Shown: positions 1 through 11,182, counted from the first letter of the stretch. The stretch is 64,000 nucleotides of DNA from Brachymonas denitrificans (GCF_907163135.1 NZ_CAJQUA010000001.1:2557001-2621000); one strand, 5' to 3'. Numbers and translations are program-made. The notes: a model not told the origin generated them from the sequence alone.

Positions 1-1
1 G

Positions 2-1153
2 ATGGAGCTGTACCCGCAGTACGGTTTCCTGCGCGTCTTCCAGTACCTCACCTTCCGTGCGGTGATGACGGCCATGACTGCGCTGATCCTGGGGCTGCTG
101 GCCGGCCCCTGGGTGATCCGCCGCCTGCGCGAGCTGAAGATCGGCCAGCCGGTGCGCGGCTACGGCATGGAAACCCACCTGAGCAAGAGCGGCACGCCCA
201 CCATGGGCGGCATCCTGATCCTGCTGTCGATCGCGATTTCGACCTTCCTCTGGGCCGACCTGACCAACCGCTTCGTCTGGATCGTGTTGATCGTGACGCT
301 GGGCTTTGGTGCCATCGGCTGGGCCGATGACTGGCGCAAGGTAGTGCGCAAGGATCCCGAGGGCATGCCCTCGCGCGAGAAGTTCCTGTGGCAGACGCTG
401 ATCGGCCTGGGTGCCGCGCTGTACCTGATGTTCAGCATCTCCGAGAGCGACAACTACCGCGTGATCCAGCTGGTGTACGAGTGGATCCGCTCCGGCTTCG
501 ACATCAACCTGCCTCCCAAGGCCGGCCTGATGGTGCCCTTCTTCAAGCAGATCAGCTACCCGCTGGGCGTGTTCGGTTTCGTGGCGCTGACCTTCGTGGT
601 GATCGTTGGCAGCAGCAACGCCGTCAACCTGACCGACGGACTGGATGGCCTGGCCATCATGCCGGTGGTGATGGTCGGCTCGGCGCTGGGCATTTTCGCC
701 TATGTCACGGGCAGCAAGGTGTTCTCGGGCTACCTGTTCCTGCCGCACATCCCGGGGGCGGGCGAATTGCTGGTGTTCTGCAGCGCGATGATGGGCGCCG
801 GCCTGGCCTTTCTCTGGTTCAACACCCATCCGGCGCAGGTATTCATGGGCGACGTGGGCGCGCTGGCACTGGGCGGCGCGCTGGGCACCATCGCCGTGAT
901 CGTGCGCCAGGAAATCGTGCTGGCCATCATGGGCGGCATCTTCGTGGTGGAAGCGCTGTCGGTGATGCTGCAGGTGACCTACTTCAAGTACACCAAGAAG
1001 CGTACCGGCACCGGGCAACGTCTGTTCAAGATGGCGCCGCTGCACCACCACTTCGAGAAGAACGGCTGGCGCGAGACGCAGGTCGTGGTCCGTTTCTGGA
1101 TCATCACCATGCTGCTGTGCCTGGCCGGCCTGTCCACCCTGAAGCTGAGGTAA
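2..1153 (+). CDS. mraY: Phospho-N-acetylmuramoyl-pentapeptide transferase MraY (5' partial)
   Basis: This integral membrane enzyme transfers phospho-MurNAc-pentapeptide to undecaprenyl phosphate, forming lipid I. The visible 383 residues carry the family signatures: an aspartate pair in GWADDW near residue 107, [10 protein letters not shown], a [10 protein letters not shown] loop and the MAPLHHHFE motif near the C-terminus, with about ten hydrophobic helices. The ATG at position 2 is probably internal. Homologues carry roughly ten more N-terminal residues before the YPQxGFxRVFQY stretch, so the true start should lie just outside the window. The stop is 4 nt before murD, in the conserved dcw order. 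Identity is very secure; only the 5' end is uncertain. Confidence 0.97.
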   Translation: MELYPQYGFLRVFQYLTFRAVMTAMTALILGLLAGPWVIRRLRELKIGQPVRGYGMETHLSKSGTPTMGGILILLSIAISTFLWADLTNRFVWIVLIVTLGFGAIGWADDWRKVVRKDPEGMPSREKFLWQTLIGLGAALYLMFSISESDNYRVIQLVYEWIRSGFDINLPPKAGLMVPFFKQISYPLGVFGFVALTFVVIVGSSNAVNLTDGLDGLAIMPVVMVGSALGIFAYVTGSKVFSGYLFLPHIPGAGELLVFCSAMMGAGLAFLWFNTHPAQVFMGDVGALALGGALGTIAVIVRQEIVLAIMGGIFVVEALSVMLQVTYFKYTKKRTGTGQRLFKMAPLHHHFEKNGWRETQVVVRFWIITMLLCLAGLSTLKLR

Positions 1154-1157
1154 GACC

Positions 1158-2705
1158 ATGGGCGGCATTCTTGATCAAAAAAACGTGCTGATTCTGGGCT
1201 TGGGCATTTCCGGTCTGGCGATGGCGCGCTGGTGTGCCCGCCAGGGCGCCAGCGTGACCGTGGCCGACAGCCGCGAGGCACCGCCCAATCTGGCGGTGCT
1301 GCAGGCGGAGGTGCCGCAGGCGCGCTTTGTAGCCGGAGCGTTCAGTGCCGACCTTCTGGCCGGCAACTCCGTGCGTGCCGTCTTCGTCAGCCCTGGTCTG
1401 GCGCCGCAGGATACCGCCGCCGTACTGGAGCCGGCGCGCGCGCAAGGCCTGTGGGTGGGCGGCGAGCTCGACCTGTTTGCCCAGGCGCTGCGCACGCTGC
1501 AGCAAGAGCAGAGCTATGCCCCCAAGGTGCTGGGCATTACCGGCACCAACGGCAAGACCACTGTCACCTCGCTCACCACGCAGCTGGTGGAGCGCGCTGG
1601 CCTGAGCGTGGCCATGGCCGGCAACATCGGTCCTACGCTGCTCGATACCCTGTCTGCCGCGATCGACGCGCAGGCGCTGCCGCAGGCCTGGGTGCTGGAA
1701 CTGTCCAGCTTCCAGCTCAACGACTGCACCAGCTTCGAGCCGACCGCCGCCACCATCCTCAACGTATCGCAGGACCATCTGGACTGGCACGGCGGCATGG
1801 AGGCCTATGTGCAGGCCAAGGCGCACATCTTCGGCCAGCAGGGCGTGGCGGTGCTGAACCGCGACGATCCGGTCGTGATGGCGCTGCTGCCGCAGCTGGT
1901 GCCGCAGAGCCAGCCGGGCACCAAGGCGGCCAAGGGCGAATTCCAGCGCAACTTGATCAGCTTCGGTTTCGGCATGCCGACGCGCCCGGGCGATTTCGGT
2001 CTGGAAGAAGTCAACGGCATGGTCTGGCTGGTGCGTGCCGGCGAGCAGGACGAAACGCTCAAGGGCAAGCGTGCCCGCGCCGCTGCCGAAGAGGAGCTGT
2101 TCATCCAGCGCCTGATGCCGGCCGATGCGCTGCGCATCCGCGGCCGCCACAACGCCAGCAATGCGCTGGCCGCGCTGGCACTGGCGCTGCAGACCGGTGC
2201 GCCGCTGGCGCCCATGTTGTACGGCCTGCGCGAATACCGCGGCGAGCCGCACCGCGTGGAGCCGGTCGGCATCGTGGAGCAGGTGGAGTATTTCGACGAC
2301 AGCAAGGGTACCAATGTGGGCGCCACGCTGGCTGCCCTGAATGGTCTGGGCGCCGACCGCCGCCTGGTGGTGATCCTGGGCGGTGAAGGCAAGGGGCAGG
2401 ACTTTGCCCCGCTGGCGTCCGCGGTGCAGCGCTGCTGCCGCGCCGTGGTGCTGATCGGCCGCGACGCGCCGCTGATCGAAACCGCGCTCAAGGACACCGG
2501 CGTGGCGCTGCTGCACGCCGACAGCATGCAGGCCGCCGTCAACACCGCGGCTGCGCAGGCGCAGGCAGGCGATGCCGTGCTGCTGTCGCCGGCCTGCGCC
2601 AGTTTCGACATGTTCAAGGACTATGCCGACCGGGCCCACCAGTTCTGCGCCGCCGTGGCGCAACTGGCCGAGGACCGCGGCGCTTCTCTGGAGGGAGCGG
2701 CATGA
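1158..2705 (+). CDS. murD: UDP-N-acetylmuramoylalanine--D-glutamate ligase MurD
   Basis: Cytoplasmic Mur ligase that adds D-glutamate to UDP-MurNAc-L-Ala using ATP. The 515-residue product has an N-terminal nucleotide-binding fold (LILGLGISG), the Mur ligase ATP loop [10 protein letters not shown] at residues 126-135, the LELSSFQL and [10 protein letters not shown] motifs of the central domain, and a C-terminal domain with the NxxDDSKGTN-type motif (here FDDSKGTN). At 515 residues it is longer than the E. coli enzyme (about 438). The extra length is partly in an insert around residues 250-310, as often seen in this bacterial group. Its stop overlaps the ftsW start by 4 nt, which implies translational coupling. 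Confidence 0.97.
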   Translation: MGGILDQKNVLILGLGISGLAMARWCARQGASVTVADSREAPPNLAVLQAEVPQARFVAGAFSADLLAGNSVRAVFVSPGLAPQDTAAVLEPARAQGLWVGGELDLFAQALRTLQQEQSYAPKVLGITGTNGKTTVTSLTTQLVERAGLSVAMAGNIGPTLLDTLSAAIDAQALPQAWVLELSSFQLNDCTSFEPTAATILNVSQDHLDWHGGMEAYVQAKAHIFGQQGVAVLNRDDPVVMALLPQLVPQSQPGTKAAKGEFQRNLISFGFGMPTRPGDFGLEEVNGMVWLVRAGEQDETLKGKRARAAAEEELFIQRLMPADALRIRGRHNASNALAALALALQTGAPLAPMLYGLREYRGEPHRVEPVGIVEQVEYFDDSKGTNVGATLAALNGLGADRRLVVILGGEGKGQDFAPLASAVQRCCRAVVLIGRDAPLIETALKDTGVALLHADSMQAAVNTAAAQAQAGDAVLLSPACASFDMFKDYADRAHQFCAAVAQLAEDRGASLEGAA

Positions 2706-4039
2706 GTGCTGTACTGCCCGGCAATCCCGCCGGCAACCGCTGGCAACGTCTGCGCGACCGGTTCGCCCGTCCCGGCGCGGCGCTGCCGTGGCAACGCGAG
2801 AAGGACGAGAACGCCATCCCCGTGCGCATGCCAGCGTCCGCCTATGCACGCGCCCGCACGCCGCAGCTGACCATGGCCAACGTTAGCGTGGACCAGGCGC
2901 TGGTCTGGGTGATCGCGGCGCTGCTGCTGTGGGGCTTGGTGATGGTGTTCTCCGCCTCCATCGCCATGCCGGACAATCCGCGCTTTGCCAATTACGCGCA
3001 ATCGCACTTCCTCACGCGCCACCTGTTCTCGCTGCTGATGGGCGGCGTGGCGGCGTTGATCGTGTTCCAGGTGCCGATCAACGTCTGGGAAAAATGGGCG
3101 CCGGTGCTGTTTATCGGGGCCGTGCTGCTGCTGATCGCGGTGCTGATCCCGGGCATCGGCAAGGGCGTGAACGGTGCACGCCGCTGGATTTCGCTCGGCA
3201 TCATGAACTTCCAGCCATCCGAACTGGCCAAGCTGGCCGTGCTGCTCTACGCCGCCGACTACATCCGCCGCAAGATGGAAGTGCAGGAGCGCGAGCGCAA
3301 TATGGGCGACATGGAGCGTTTCATCCGCGCCGTGGCGCCGATGGCCGTGGCCGTGGGCCTGGTCGGCGTGTTGCTGCTGCTCGAGCCCGACATGGGCGCC
3401 TTCATGGTGATCGCCGTGATCGCCATGGGCATCCTGTTCCTGGGCGGCGTGAACGCGCGCATGTTCTTCCTGATCGCCATCATCCTGGTGGGCGTGTTCG
3501 CGCTGATGATCGCCACCTCGCCCTGGCGCCGCGAGCGCGTGTTCGCCTATCTGGATCCGTGGAGCATGGAGCACGCGCTGGGCAAGGGCTACCAGCTCTC
3601 GCACGCGCTGATCGCGATCGGCCGTGGCGAGCTGTTCGGCGTTGGCCTGGGCGGCAGCGTCGAGAAGCTGCACTGGCTGCCCGAGGCGCATACCGACTTC
3701 CTGTTGTCGGTCATCGGCGAGGAATTCGGCTTCATCGGTATTGCCATCCTGATCGTGCTGTTCTTCTGGCTAACGCGCCGCATCATCGAGATCGGCCGCC
3801 AGGCAATCGCGCTGGACCGCACCTTTGCCGGACTGGCCGCGCAGGGCGTGGGCCTGTGGATCGGCTTCCAGGCATTGATCAACATCGGCGTGAACCTGGG
3901 CGCGCTGCCCACCAAGGGTCTGACGCTGCCGCTGATGAGCTACGGCGGTTCCGCCATCCTGATGAATCTGGTCGCGCTGGCCATCGTGCTGCGCATCGAC
4001 CATGAAAACCGCACCCTGATGAAGGGAGGCAGCCTGTGA
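2702..4039 (+). CDS. ftsW: Lipid II polymerase FtsW (SEDS family)
   Basis: Polytopic SEDS-family glycosyltransferase that polymerises lipid II at the division septum together with FtsI. The 445-residue protein has a hydrophilic cytoplasmic N-terminus of about 60 residues, then around ten membrane helices. The SEDS signatures are present: the GARRWI-type sequence, QPSELAK, and a [19 protein letters not shown] loop before the conserved C-terminal SYGGSAI stretch. The ATG lies inside the murD stop (ATGA overlap), and the gene overlaps murG by 4 nt at its other end. Position in the dcw cluster favours FtsW over the paralogue RodA. Confidence 0.96.
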   Translation: MSAVLPGNPAGNRWQRLRDRFARPGAALPWQREKDENAIPVRMPASAYARARTPQLTMANVSVDQALVWVIAALLLWGLVMVFSASIAMPDNPRFANYAQSHFLTRHLFSLLMGGVAALIVFQVPINVWEKWAPVLFIGAVLLLIAVLIPGIGKGVNGARRWISLGIMNFQPSELAKLAVLLYAADYIRRKMEVQERERNMGDMERFIRAVAPMAVAVGLVGVLLLLEPDMGAFMVIAVIAMGILFLGGVNARMFFLIAIILVGVFALMIATSPWRRERVFAYLDPWSMEHALGKGYQLSHALIAIGRGELFGVGLGGSVEKLHWLPEAHTDFLLSVIGEEFGFIGIAILIVLFFWLTRRIIEIGRQAIALDRTFAGLAAQGVGLWIGFQALINIGVNLGALPTKGLTLPLMSYGGSAILMNLVALAIVLRIDHENRTLMKGGSL

Positions 4040-5136
4040 GCCATCCGAGCAAGACGGCCCTGATCATGGCCGGTGGCACCGGCGGCCACATTTTCCCCGG
4101 CCTGGCCGTGGCCGAGGCGCTGCGCGCGCGCGGCTGGAACGTGCACTGGCTGGGCGCGCCCAACAGCATGGAAAGCGAAAAGGTGCCGGCGCGCGGCTTT
4201 GCCTTCGAACCGGTCGAGTTCGGCGGCGTGCGCGGCAAGGGCCTGTCCACGCTGCTCAAGCTGCCGCTGCGCCTGAGCCGTGCCGTGGGCCAGGCCAAGG
4301 ACGTGATCCGCCGCGTCAACCCCGATGTGGTGATCGGCTTCGGCGGCTATCTGACGGCGCCGGCCGGCATTGCTGCCGCGCTGCTGGGCAAGCCGGTGTT
4401 GCTGCACGAGCAGAACTCGGTGCCGGGCATGGCGAACAAGCTGGTCTCGAAGATGGCCAAACGCGTGTTCACAGCCTTCCCGAACGTGCTGGGCCATACC
4501 GCCAGGCCGCCGTTCGTCGACGGCAAGGTGAGCTGGGTGGGCAACCCGCTGCGCGAACCCTTCCTGCGCCAGCCACCGCCGGCCGAGCGCTTTGCCGAGC
4601 GTACCGGCCCGCTCAAGCTGCTGGTGGTGGGCGGCAGCTTGGGCGCCAAGGCGCTGAACGAGACCGTGCCCAAGGCACTGGCTCTGCTGGACGCCACGCA
4701 CCGCCCGTGGGTGGCGCACCAGAGTGGCGAGAAACAGATCGAGGCACTGCGCCAGGCCTATGATGCCGCCGGCGTCGATGCCGCGCTGCTGCCTTTCATC
4801 GAGGACACGGCGCAGGCCTTTGCCGAGGCCGACGTGATCGTCTGCCGCGCCGGCGCCAGCACCGTGACCGAGATTGCCGCCGTCGGCGCTCCGGCCGTGT
4901 TCGTGCCCTTTCCCTTTGCCGTGGATGACCACCAGACCACCAACGCCCGCTTCCTGGTCGAAGCGGGGGGCGGCTGGCTGGCTCCGCAAACCCAGCTCAC
5001 TCCCGAGTGGCTGGCCGAATTTCTGAAGAACGTGACGCGCGCCGAACTGCTGGACCGCGCGCAAAAGGCCAAGAAGATGGAAAAACTGCAAGCCACGGGA
5101 GCGATCGTGGCGGTGTGCGAGGAGCTCGTCGCATGA
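4036..5136 (+). CDS. murG: Lipid I N-acetylglucosaminyltransferase MurG
   Basis: Peripheral membrane GT-B glycosyltransferase that adds GlcNAc from UDP-GlcNAc to lipid I to give lipid II. The 366-residue product starts with the diagnostic glycine loop GGTGGH at residues 13-18. It continues with GFGGY, the HEQN motif, a second glycine loop VVGGSLGA, and the nucleotide-binding [12 protein letters not shown] plus [10 protein letters not shown] near the C-terminus. The length is normal. It is coupled by 4-nt overlaps to both ftsW and murC. Confidence 0.97.
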   Translation: MSHPSKTALIMAGGTGGHIFPGLAVAEALRARGWNVHWLGAPNSMESEKVPARGFAFEPVEFGGVRGKGLSTLLKLPLRLSRAVGQAKDVIRRVNPDVVIGFGGYLTAPAGIAAALLGKPVLLHEQNSVPGMANKLVSKMAKRVFTAFPNVLGHTARPPFVDGKVSWVGNPLREPFLRQPPPAERFAERTGPLKLLVVGGSLGAKALNETVPKALALLDATHRPWVAHQSGEKQIEALRQAYDAAGVDAALLPFIEDTAQAFAEADVIVCRAGASTVTEIAAVGAPAVFVPFPFAVDDHQTTNARFLVEAGGGWLAPQTQLTPEWLAEFLKNVTRAELLDRAQKAKKMEKLQATGAIVAVCEELVA

Positions 5137-6545
5137 AACACGTCGTCAAGCACATTCATTTCGTCGGCGTCGGCGGCTCGGGCATGAGCGGCATTGCCGA
5201 GGTGCTGCTCAACCTGGGCTACACCGTGTCCGGTTCCGACCTGGCCGACAACGCCACCACGCGCCGCCTGGGCGCGCTCGGTATCCAGACGCATGTGGGC
5301 CACGCGGCCGATAACATCCAGGGCGCGGACGTGGTTGTCACCTCCACCGCCGTCAAGGCCGACAACCCGGAAGTGGTCGCTGCCCGCGAGAAGCGCATCC
5401 CCGTGGTGCCGCGCGCCATGATGCTGGCCGAGCTGATGCGCCTGCGCAAGGGTATCGCCATCGCCGGCACCCATGGCAAGACCACCACCACCAGCCTGGT
5501 CGCCAGCGTGCTGGCCGAGGCGGGTCTGGATCCGACCTTCGTCATTGGCGGCCGCCTGAACAGCGCCGGCGCCAACGCCCGTCTGGGCACCGGCGAATAC
5601 ATCGTGGCCGAGGCCGACGAGTCCGATGCTTCCTTCCTGAACCTGTCGCCCATCATGGCGGTCGTCACCAACATCGACGCCGATCACATGGAAACGTATG
5701 GCCACAGCTTCGCCAACCTGAAAAAGGCCTTCGTCGATTTCCTGCACCGCATGCCCTTCTACGGCCGTGCCATGCTGTGCATCGACAGCCCGGCCGCACG
5801 CGAGATCCTGCCCGAGGTGGGCTGCCCGGTCACGACCTACGGCATGTCCGAAGACGCGCAGATCCGTGCGCTGGATGTGCGCGCCGTCGGCAACCAGATG
5901 CACTTCCGCGTGCAGCGCAAGGACGACAACGGCCAGCTGTATGGCCCCGAACTGCAAGTGCAGCTGAATCTGGCCGGCGTGCACAACGTGCTCAACGCCC
6001 TGTCGGTCATCGGCGTGGCGATGGCGCTGAACATCCCGGATGAGGCCTTGCTCAAGGGCCTGTCCGAATTCAAGGGCGTGGGTCGCCGCTTCCAGCACTA
6101 CGGCCCCTTCCCCTGCCGCGAGGGCGGCGAGTTTCTGGTGGTTGACGACTATGGCCACCATCCGGTCGAAATGGCCGCCACCATCGCTGCCGCCCGCGGG
6201 GCCTACCCCGACCGCCGTCTGGTGCTGGCCTTCCAGCCGCACCGCTACAGCCGCACGCGCGACTGTTTCGAGGACTTCGTCAAGGTCATCGGCAAGGCCG
6301 ATCTGGCGCTGCTGGCCGAAGTCTATGCCGCTGGTGAAGAGCCCATCGTGGCCGCCGACGGCCGTGCCCTGATGCGCGCGCTGCGCGTGGCAGGCAAGGT
6401 CGAGCCCGTGTTCGTCGAGAAGATCGAGGACATGCCCGAAGCAATCCTCCACGCTGCCCGCGATGGCGACGTGGTGCTGAGCATGGGTGCCGGCTCCATC
6501 GGCGCCGTTCCCGGCAAGCTGGCCGCCCTGCAGGAAAAGGCCTGA
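5133..6545 (+). CDS. murC: UDP-N-acetylmuramate--L-alanine ligase MurC
   Basis: Cytoplasmic ligase that joins L-alanine to UDP-MurNAc, the first amino-acid step of the peptide stem. The start chosen is the ATG at 5133, which overlaps the murG stop. It gives a 470-residue protein beginning [12 protein letters not shown], as expected for MurC; an upstream in-frame ATG would add 42 residues lying inside murG. Motifs visible are [12 protein letters not shown] near the N-terminus, the ATP loop [10 protein letters not shown] from residue 112, [10 protein letters not shown], and the C-terminal [10 protein letters not shown] and FQPHRYSRT. murC, ddl and ftsQ follow in direct series. Confidence 0.97.
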   Translation: MKHVVKHIHFVGVGGSGMSGIAEVLLNLGYTVSGSDLADNATTRRLGALGIQTHVGHAADNIQGADVVVTSTAVKADNPEVVAAREKRIPVVPRAMMLAELMRLRKGIAIAGTHGKTTTTSLVASVLAEAGLDPTFVIGGRLNSAGANARLGTGEYIVAEADESDASFLNLSPIMAVVTNIDADHMETYGHSFANLKKAFVDFLHRMPFYGRAMLCIDSPAAREILPEVGCPVTTYGMSEDAQIRALDVRAVGNQMHFRVQRKDDNGQLYGPELQVQLNLAGVHNVLNALSVIGVAMALNIPDEALLKGLSEFKGVGRRFQHYGPFPCREGGEFLVVDDYGHHPVEMAATIAAARGAYPDRRLVLAFQPHRYSRTRDCFEDFVKVIGKADLALLAEVYAAGEEPIVAADGRALMRALRVAGKVEPVFVEKIEDMPEAILHAARDGDVVLSMGAGSIGAVPGKLAALQEKA

Positions 6546-6551
6546 ACCGTC

Positions 6552-7553
6552 ATGAGCAATACCATGAACACCATTGACGTCAAGGCGCTGGGCAAGGTCG
6601 CCGTGCTGATGGGCGGCCGCTCGGCCGAGCGCAAGATTTCGCTGATGTCCGGCCAGGGCGTGCTTGAGGCGCTGCGCGGCCGCGGCGTCGACGCCCACCC
6701 GTTCGATCCGGCCGAGCGCGACCTGTCCGAGCTCAAGCGCGAGGGTTTCGCGCGCTGCTTCATTGCGCTGCATGGCCGCTACGGCGAGGACGGCACAGTG
6801 CAGGGTGCGCTGGAACTGCTGGGCATTCCCTACACCGGTCCGGGCGTGATGGCCTCCAGCGTCGGCATGGACAAGATCATGACCAAGCGCATCTGGCTGT
6901 CGGAGGGTATTTCCACGCCGCGCTACCTGCAGATGGCCTCGCGCAAGCTGCAGGACGAGGGCGCGCTGGTGGCCTTCGTGGTCGATGCCGTGCAGCAGCT
7001 CGGCCTGCCGATGATCGTCAAGGCGCCGCACGAGGGATCGTCCATCGGCGTGTACAAGGTCAAGACCGCGGAAGAAGCCGCCAACGCCGTGCGCGAGGTG
7101 ATCGCCATAGACAGCGCCGTGCTGTGCGAGAACCTGATCGTGGGCGAGGAGCTGACCTGCCCCGTCATCGGCACCGGCGAGCAGGCCCGTGCGCTGCCCG
7201 TGGTTCGCATCGTGGCGCCGGGTGGCGACTACAACTACGAGGAAAAATACTTCAAGGACAACGTGCGCTACCTGTGCCCGAGCGATCTGCCGGCCGAGCA
7301 GGAGCGTGCCATCCAGCAGATGGCACTCGAGGCCTACCTGGTGCTGGGCTGCCGCGGCTGGAGCCGTGTCGACGTAATGGTGCGTGGCAGTGACAGCCAG
7401 CCCTTCCTGCTCGAGATCAATACCTCGCCCGGCATGACCAGCCATTCGCTGGTGCCCATGTCCGCCAAGGCGAGCGGCATCAGCTATCCCGACCTCTGCC
7501 TGCAGATCCTGGCCAGCGCCAGCCTGGACGGCAGCAAGGCCGCCACGGTCTGA
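6552..7553 (+). CDS. ddl: D-alanine--D-alanine ligase
   Basis: ATP-grasp enzyme that makes the D-Ala-D-Ala terminus of the peptidoglycan stem. The 333-residue product shows the N-terminal [17 protein letters not shown] motif, [19 protein letters not shown], the ATP-grasp segment with [10 protein letters not shown], and the metal/ATP-binding end [15 protein letters not shown]. In this cluster position it corresponds to DdlB of enteric bacteria. It lies 6 nt after murC and 20 nt before ftsQ. Confidence 0.96.
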   Translation: MSNTMNTIDVKALGKVAVLMGGRSAERKISLMSGQGVLEALRGRGVDAHPFDPAERDLSELKREGFARCFIALHGRYGEDGTVQGALELLGIPYTGPGVMASSVGMDKIMTKRIWLSEGISTPRYLQMASRKLQDEGALVAFVVDAVQQLGLPMIVKAPHEGSSIGVYKVKTAEEAANAVREVIAIDSAVLCENLIVGEELTCPVIGTGEQARALPVVRIVAPGGDYNYEEKYFKDNVRYLCPSDLPAEQERAIQQMALEAYLVLGCRGWSRVDVMVRGSDSQPFLLEINTSPGMTSHSLVPMSAKASGISYPDLCLQILASASLDGSKAATV

Positions 7554-7573
7554 AGGGACAAGGAACACGCGCC

Positions 7574-8398
7574 ATGCAAGCCCCGCAGCCCGTAACCACC
7601 ACCACCGACATCCGGCTGATGAATGCAACCGCCTCGTTGCTGTTCGGCCTGGTGTTGCTGGGCGCGCTGATCAGCGCGGCCTGGTGGTTCACGCGCCTGC
7701 CGCAGTTCTCGCTCAAGGGCATCCAGGTGATGGGCCACACCACGCACACCACGCCATACGCGCTGCGCAGCCAGGTGCTGCCGCGCCTGACGGGCAACTT
7801 CTTCTCCATCAGGCTGGAAGAAGCGCGCGACGTGTTCGAGCAGCAGCCCTGGGTGCGCCAGGCGGTGGTCAGCCGCGTGTTCCCGAACCAGCTTGCCGTG
7901 CGCCTGGAAGAGCATGAGGAAGTCGCCTATTGGGGCAATGACGAGGAGGGCATGCGCCTGCTCAATCGCCAGGGCGAGGTGTTCGAGGGCAATCCGGAGG
8001 AAGTGGCCAACATCGAGCTGCCACGCCTGTCCGGCCCGGACGAGCAGTCGGCCGCGGTGCTGCTGATGTACCGCCGCCTGGGCCCGCTGTTCAACCCGCT
8101 GGAGGCGCGCATCACCGCGCTGGAACTGGATCCGCGCGGCTACTGGAGCCTGACGCTGAACAATGACACCGTGCTCAACCTGGGCAGCGGCAATGAACAG
8201 GAACTGGCGGCGCGTATCCGGCAGTTCGTGCAGACGATCGGCGCAGTGACTGCGCGCTATGGCCGCAGCTTTGCCGATCTGCAGTATGCGGATCTGCGCT
8301 ACAAGACCGGCTACGCGCTGCGCCTGAAGGGGGTGGGGACGATGGAGTCTCCGGATGGCAACGCTGGCAAGCGCCAGCCAACGAAACCAAAGACATAA
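7574..8398 (+). CDS. ftsQ: Cell division protein FtsQ
   Basis: Bitopic inner-membrane divisome protein that recruits FtsB/FtsL and links early and late division proteins. The 274-residue product has a short cytoplasmic tail, one membrane helix at about residues 17-37, and a POTRA-type domain starting with FSLKGIQVMGHT. The following beta domain contains QPWVRQAVVSRVFPNQL, typical of FtsQ. An AAGGA ribosome-binding site precedes the ATG. The gene lies between ddl and ftsA, as in other proteobacteria. The C-terminal tail is basic and polar. Confidence 0.94.
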   Translation: MQAPQPVTTTTDIRLMNATASLLFGLVLLGALISAAWWFTRLPQFSLKGIQVMGHTTHTTPYALRSQVLPRLTGNFFSIRLEEARDVFEQQPWVRQAVVSRVFPNQLAVRLEEHEEVAYWGNDEEGMRLLNRQGEVFEGNPEEVANIELPRLSGPDEQSAAVLLMYRRLGPLFNPLEARITALELDPRGYWSLTLNNDTVLNLGSGNEQELAARIRQFVQTIGAVTARYGRSFADLQYADLRYKTGYALRLKGVGTMESPDGNAGKRQPTKPKT

Positions 8399-8404
8399 AC
8401 AGCC

Positions 8405-9640
8405 ATGGCAAAAGAATACAAGGATCTGGTCGTAGGCCTCGACATCGGCACCAGCAAGATCATGGTGGTGGTGGCCGAGGTGCAGGCGGACGGCGCGCTC
8501 AAGGTGCTGGGCCTGGGCGTGGCGCCCAGCAACGGCATGAAGCGCGGCGTGGTGGTCAACATCGAGGCCTGCGTGCAGAGCATCCAGCAGGCCGTGCGCG
8601 AGGCCGAGATGATGGCCGCATGCAAGATCACGCGTGTCATCACCGGCATCACCGGCAGCCACATCCGCGGTCGCAACTCGGTGGGCATGGTGGCGGTGCG
8701 CGACCGCGACGTGTCGCCCACCGACGTGGCCAAGGTGCTGGAGACGGCGCGCGCCATCAACATCAGCACCGACCAGCGTCCGCTGCTGATCGAGCCGCAG
8801 GAATTCGTGATCGACGGCCAGGAAGTGAAGGAGCCGATCGGCATGAGCGGCATCCGTCTGGAAGCCAAGGTGCACATCGTCACCTGTGCCCAGAGCGCGG
8901 CCGAGAACATCCTCAAGTGCGTGCGCCGCTGCGGCCTGGAGGTGGACCACCTGATGCTGAACCCGCTGGCCAGCAGCATGTCCTGCCTGACCGAGGACGA
9001 GCGCGAGCTGGGCGTGGTGCTGGTGGACATCGGCGCCGGCACTACCGATATTGCAGTGTTCGCTGGCGGCGCCATCCGCCACACGGCGGTGCTGCCGGTG
9101 GCGGGCGAACTGATCACCAGCGACATCGCCATGGCGCTGCGCACCCCGACCGAGGATGCCGAGGACATCAAGATGCAGAACGGCTGCGCCAAGCAGCTGC
9201 TGGCCGATCCGGATACGCATATCGAAGTGGCCGGCCTGAGCGGCCGTCCGCCGCGCCTGCTGAGCAAGCAGGTGCTGGCCGGCGTGATCGAGCCGCGCAT
9301 CGAGGAAATTTTCTCGCTGGTGCAGAAGGAAGTGCAGAGCTCGGGCTTCGAGCACCTGGTGTCGTCCGGCGTGGTGCTGACCGGCGGCAGCGCCGTGATG
9401 CCCGGCATGGTCGAACTGGGCGAGGACATTTTCCTCAAACCGGTGCGCATCGGCACCCCGATCTACAACGGCGCCCTGGCCGACATGGTGACGCAGCCGC
9501 GTGCCGCCGTCGTCATGGGCATGCTGGAAGACGCCCGCCAGGCGCAGCAGCGCGGCTACGTGGCTTCGCGCAGCAAGAGCGACTCCGCCGTGCGCGGGGT
9601 GTTCGGCCGCATCAAGGATTTCATCGTGGGGAACTTCTGA
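8405..9640 (+). CDS. ftsA: Cell division protein FtsA
   Basis: Actin-like ATPase that tethers FtsZ to the membrane and activates septal synthesis. The 411-residue product has the actin-fold phosphate-1 loop VVGLDIGTSK at the start, the second phosphate motif VDIGAGTTDIAVF in the middle, and an adenosine-type motif VVLTGGSAVMPG. The C-terminus ends in an amphipathic helix (VFGRIKDFIVGNF) matching the family membrane-targeting sequence. It lies 6 nt after ftsQ. The next gene, ftsZ, is separated by 191 nt, which leaves room for extra control of FtsZ level, though no convincing promoter was seen there. Confidence 0.97.
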   Translation: MAKEYKDLVVGLDIGTSKIMVVVAEVQADGALKVLGLGVAPSNGMKRGVVVNIEACVQSIQQAVREAEMMAACKITRVITGITGSHIRGRNSVGMVAVRDRDVSPTDVAKVLETARAINISTDQRPLLIEPQEFVIDGQEVKEPIGMSGIRLEAKVHIVTCAQSAAENILKCVRRCGLEVDHLMLNPLASSMSCLTEDERELGVVLVDIGAGTTDIAVFAGGAIRHTAVLPVAGELITSDIAMALRTPTEDAEDIKMQNGCAKQLLADPDTHIEVAGLSGRPPRLLSKQVLAGVIEPRIEEIFSLVQKEVQSSGFEHLVSSGVVLTGGSAVMPGMVELGEDIFLKPVRIGTPIYNGALADMVTQPRAAVVMGMLEDARQAQQRGYVASRSKSDSAVRGVFGRIKDFIVGNF

Positions 9641-9831
9641 TGGCCATCCAGCAGAAACCCCTCGCGCAGGCACGCTGGCATGACAGCCGGCACGGGAAGG
9701 AACGCTTCCCCGCCGCATGAACCGGATTGGACGGGATTGCAAGCTCGTCCATGGCCCCGGCAGGCCCTAAACGCCAGACAGGCAAGTGATTTTTTTCAGA
9801 GACAGCAAGGTTAAACAGCAAGGAGAGCAAG

Positions 9832-11046
9832 ATGCCCATCGAAATGATTGACACCGAAGAATTCCACGCAGGCACCCAGATCAAGGTCATGGGCGTGGGT
9901 GGCGGCGGCGGCAACGCCGTGCAACACATGATCGACCGCAAGGTCCAGGGCGTGGAGTTCATCTGCGCCAACACCGACGCGCAGGCGCTGACGCGCAGCA
10001 CGGCGGACCGCGTGATCCAGCTCGGCACCACCGGCCTGGGCGCCGGCAGCAAGCCCGAGAAGGGCCGTGACTGCGCCGAAGTGGCCGAGCACGAGATCCG
10101 CTCCGCCATCGAAGGCGCGCACATGCTGTTCCTGACCGCCGGCATGGGCGGTGGCACCGGCACCGGCGCAGCTCCCGTGATCGCGCGCATCGCCCGCGAA
10201 ATGGGCATCCTGACGGTGGGTGTGGTGACCAAGCCCTTCGAGTGGGAAGGTGGCCGCCGCATGACCAACGCCGATTCCGGCGTGGCCGAACTGGAAGCCA
10301 ACGTCGATTCCCTGATCGTGGTGCTGAACGAGAAGCTGCAGGAAGTGCTGGGTGACGACGTGACCCAGGACGAAGCCTTCGCCCACGCCAACGACGTGCT
10401 GAAGAACGCCGTCGGTGGCATTGCCGAGATCATCAATGTGCCCGGCCACGTGAACGTCGACTTCGAAGACGTGAAGACCGTGATGGGCGAGCCCGGCAAG
10501 GCCATGATGGGTACGGCTACCGCCAGCGGCCCGGACCGCGCCCGCATCGCTGCCGAGCAGGCCGTGGCCTGCCCGCTGCTGGAAGGCATCGACCTGTCCG
10601 GCGCCAAGGGCGTGCTGGTGCTGATCACCGCGGCCCAGGGCAGCCTGAAGCTGAAGGAATCGCAGCTGGCCATGAACACCATCCGCGCCTACGCTTCGCC
10701 CGATGCGCACGTGATCTACGGTACCGCCTACGACTCCCAGATGGGCGACGAGCTGCGCGTGACCGTGGTCGCCACCGGCCTGAGCCGCCAGAACGCCCGC
10801 CGCATGGCGCCTCCCATGCAGGTCATCAGCCGTACCGGTACCGACGACATGCCTTACTCTGCAGCCATGCCGCAGACCAGCAGCCTGCCGAGCATGAGCG
10901 GCGTCTCTCCCGCCGGCACCGTGGGCGCCAGCGTCTGGGGCACCGGCCGTGACCGCACGCACGCTTCCGAGCGCGTCAGCCAGCTGTCTTCCAGCGGCAT
11001 GGACGATTTCGAAATCCCGGCCTTCCTGCGCAAGCAGGCGGACTGA
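9832..11046 (+). CDS. ftsZ: Cell division GTPase FtsZ
   Basis: Tubulin-like GTPase that forms the Z ring. The 404-residue protein has the N-terminal GVGGGGGNAV, the tubulin signature GGGTGTG at residues 106-112, a T7-type loop with NVDFEDVKTVM, and a variable linker. It ends in the conserved C-terminal peptide (DDFEIPAFLRKQ) that binds FtsA and ZipA. A strong ribosome-binding site, AAGGAGAG, sits 6 nt before the ATG. The 191-nt gap upstream holds only a dubious 26-codon reading frame and a short weak dyad. Confidence 0.98.
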   Translation: MPIEMIDTEEFHAGTQIKVMGVGGGGGNAVQHMIDRKVQGVEFICANTDAQALTRSTADRVIQLGTTGLGAGSKPEKGRDCAEVAEHEIRSAIEGAHMLFLTAGMGGGTGTGAAPVIARIAREMGILTVGVVTKPFEWEGGRRMTNADSGVAELEANVDSLIVVLNEKLQEVLGDDVTQDEAFAHANDVLKNAVGGIAEIINVPGHVNVDFEDVKTVMGEPGKAMMGTATASGPDRARIAAEQAVACPLLEGIDLSGAKGVLVLITAAQGSLKLKESQLAMNTIRAYASPDAHVIYGTAYDSQMGDELRVTVVATGLSRQNARRMAPPMQVISRTGTDDMPYSAAMPQTSSLPSMSGVSPAGTVGASVWGTGRDRTHASERVSQLSSSGMDDFEIPAFLRKQAD

Positions 11047-11152
11047 GACTCGTGAACACCGGTTGCGCCCTGGCGTAGCCGGAGCGTCGTACGCGCACCT
11101 GCAGGGGCAGGGCACGCGCAAGGACGCATGACTCTTCTTGCTTGCTTGCTGG

Positions 11153-11182
11153 CGTGCGCACGGTTGCCTGTCCGTGCGCACG
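11153..11182. other. Perfect 11-bp inverted repeat between ftsZ and lpxC
   Basis: CGTGCGCACGG at 11153-11163 pairs perfectly with CCGTGCGCACG at 11172-11182 across an 8-nt loop. It lies about 107 nt after the ftsZ stop and 160 nt before lpxC. No T-run follows, so a classical intrinsic terminator is not supported. It could still slow or end the ftsZ transcript, protect its 3' end, or be an operator. The rest of the 297-nt gap shows only the lpxC -10 element. Confidence 0.5.

Noticed and set aside
5007-5132. Longer N-terminus of MurC
   Set aside because: The extra 42 residues lie inside murG and are unlike the family. ATG 5133 overlaps the murG stop as in the rest of the cluster.
9640-9720. 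26-codon frame overlapping the ftsA stop
   Set aside because: It is short, with no family or membrane character and only a weak upstream GGGG. Chance is the better explanation.
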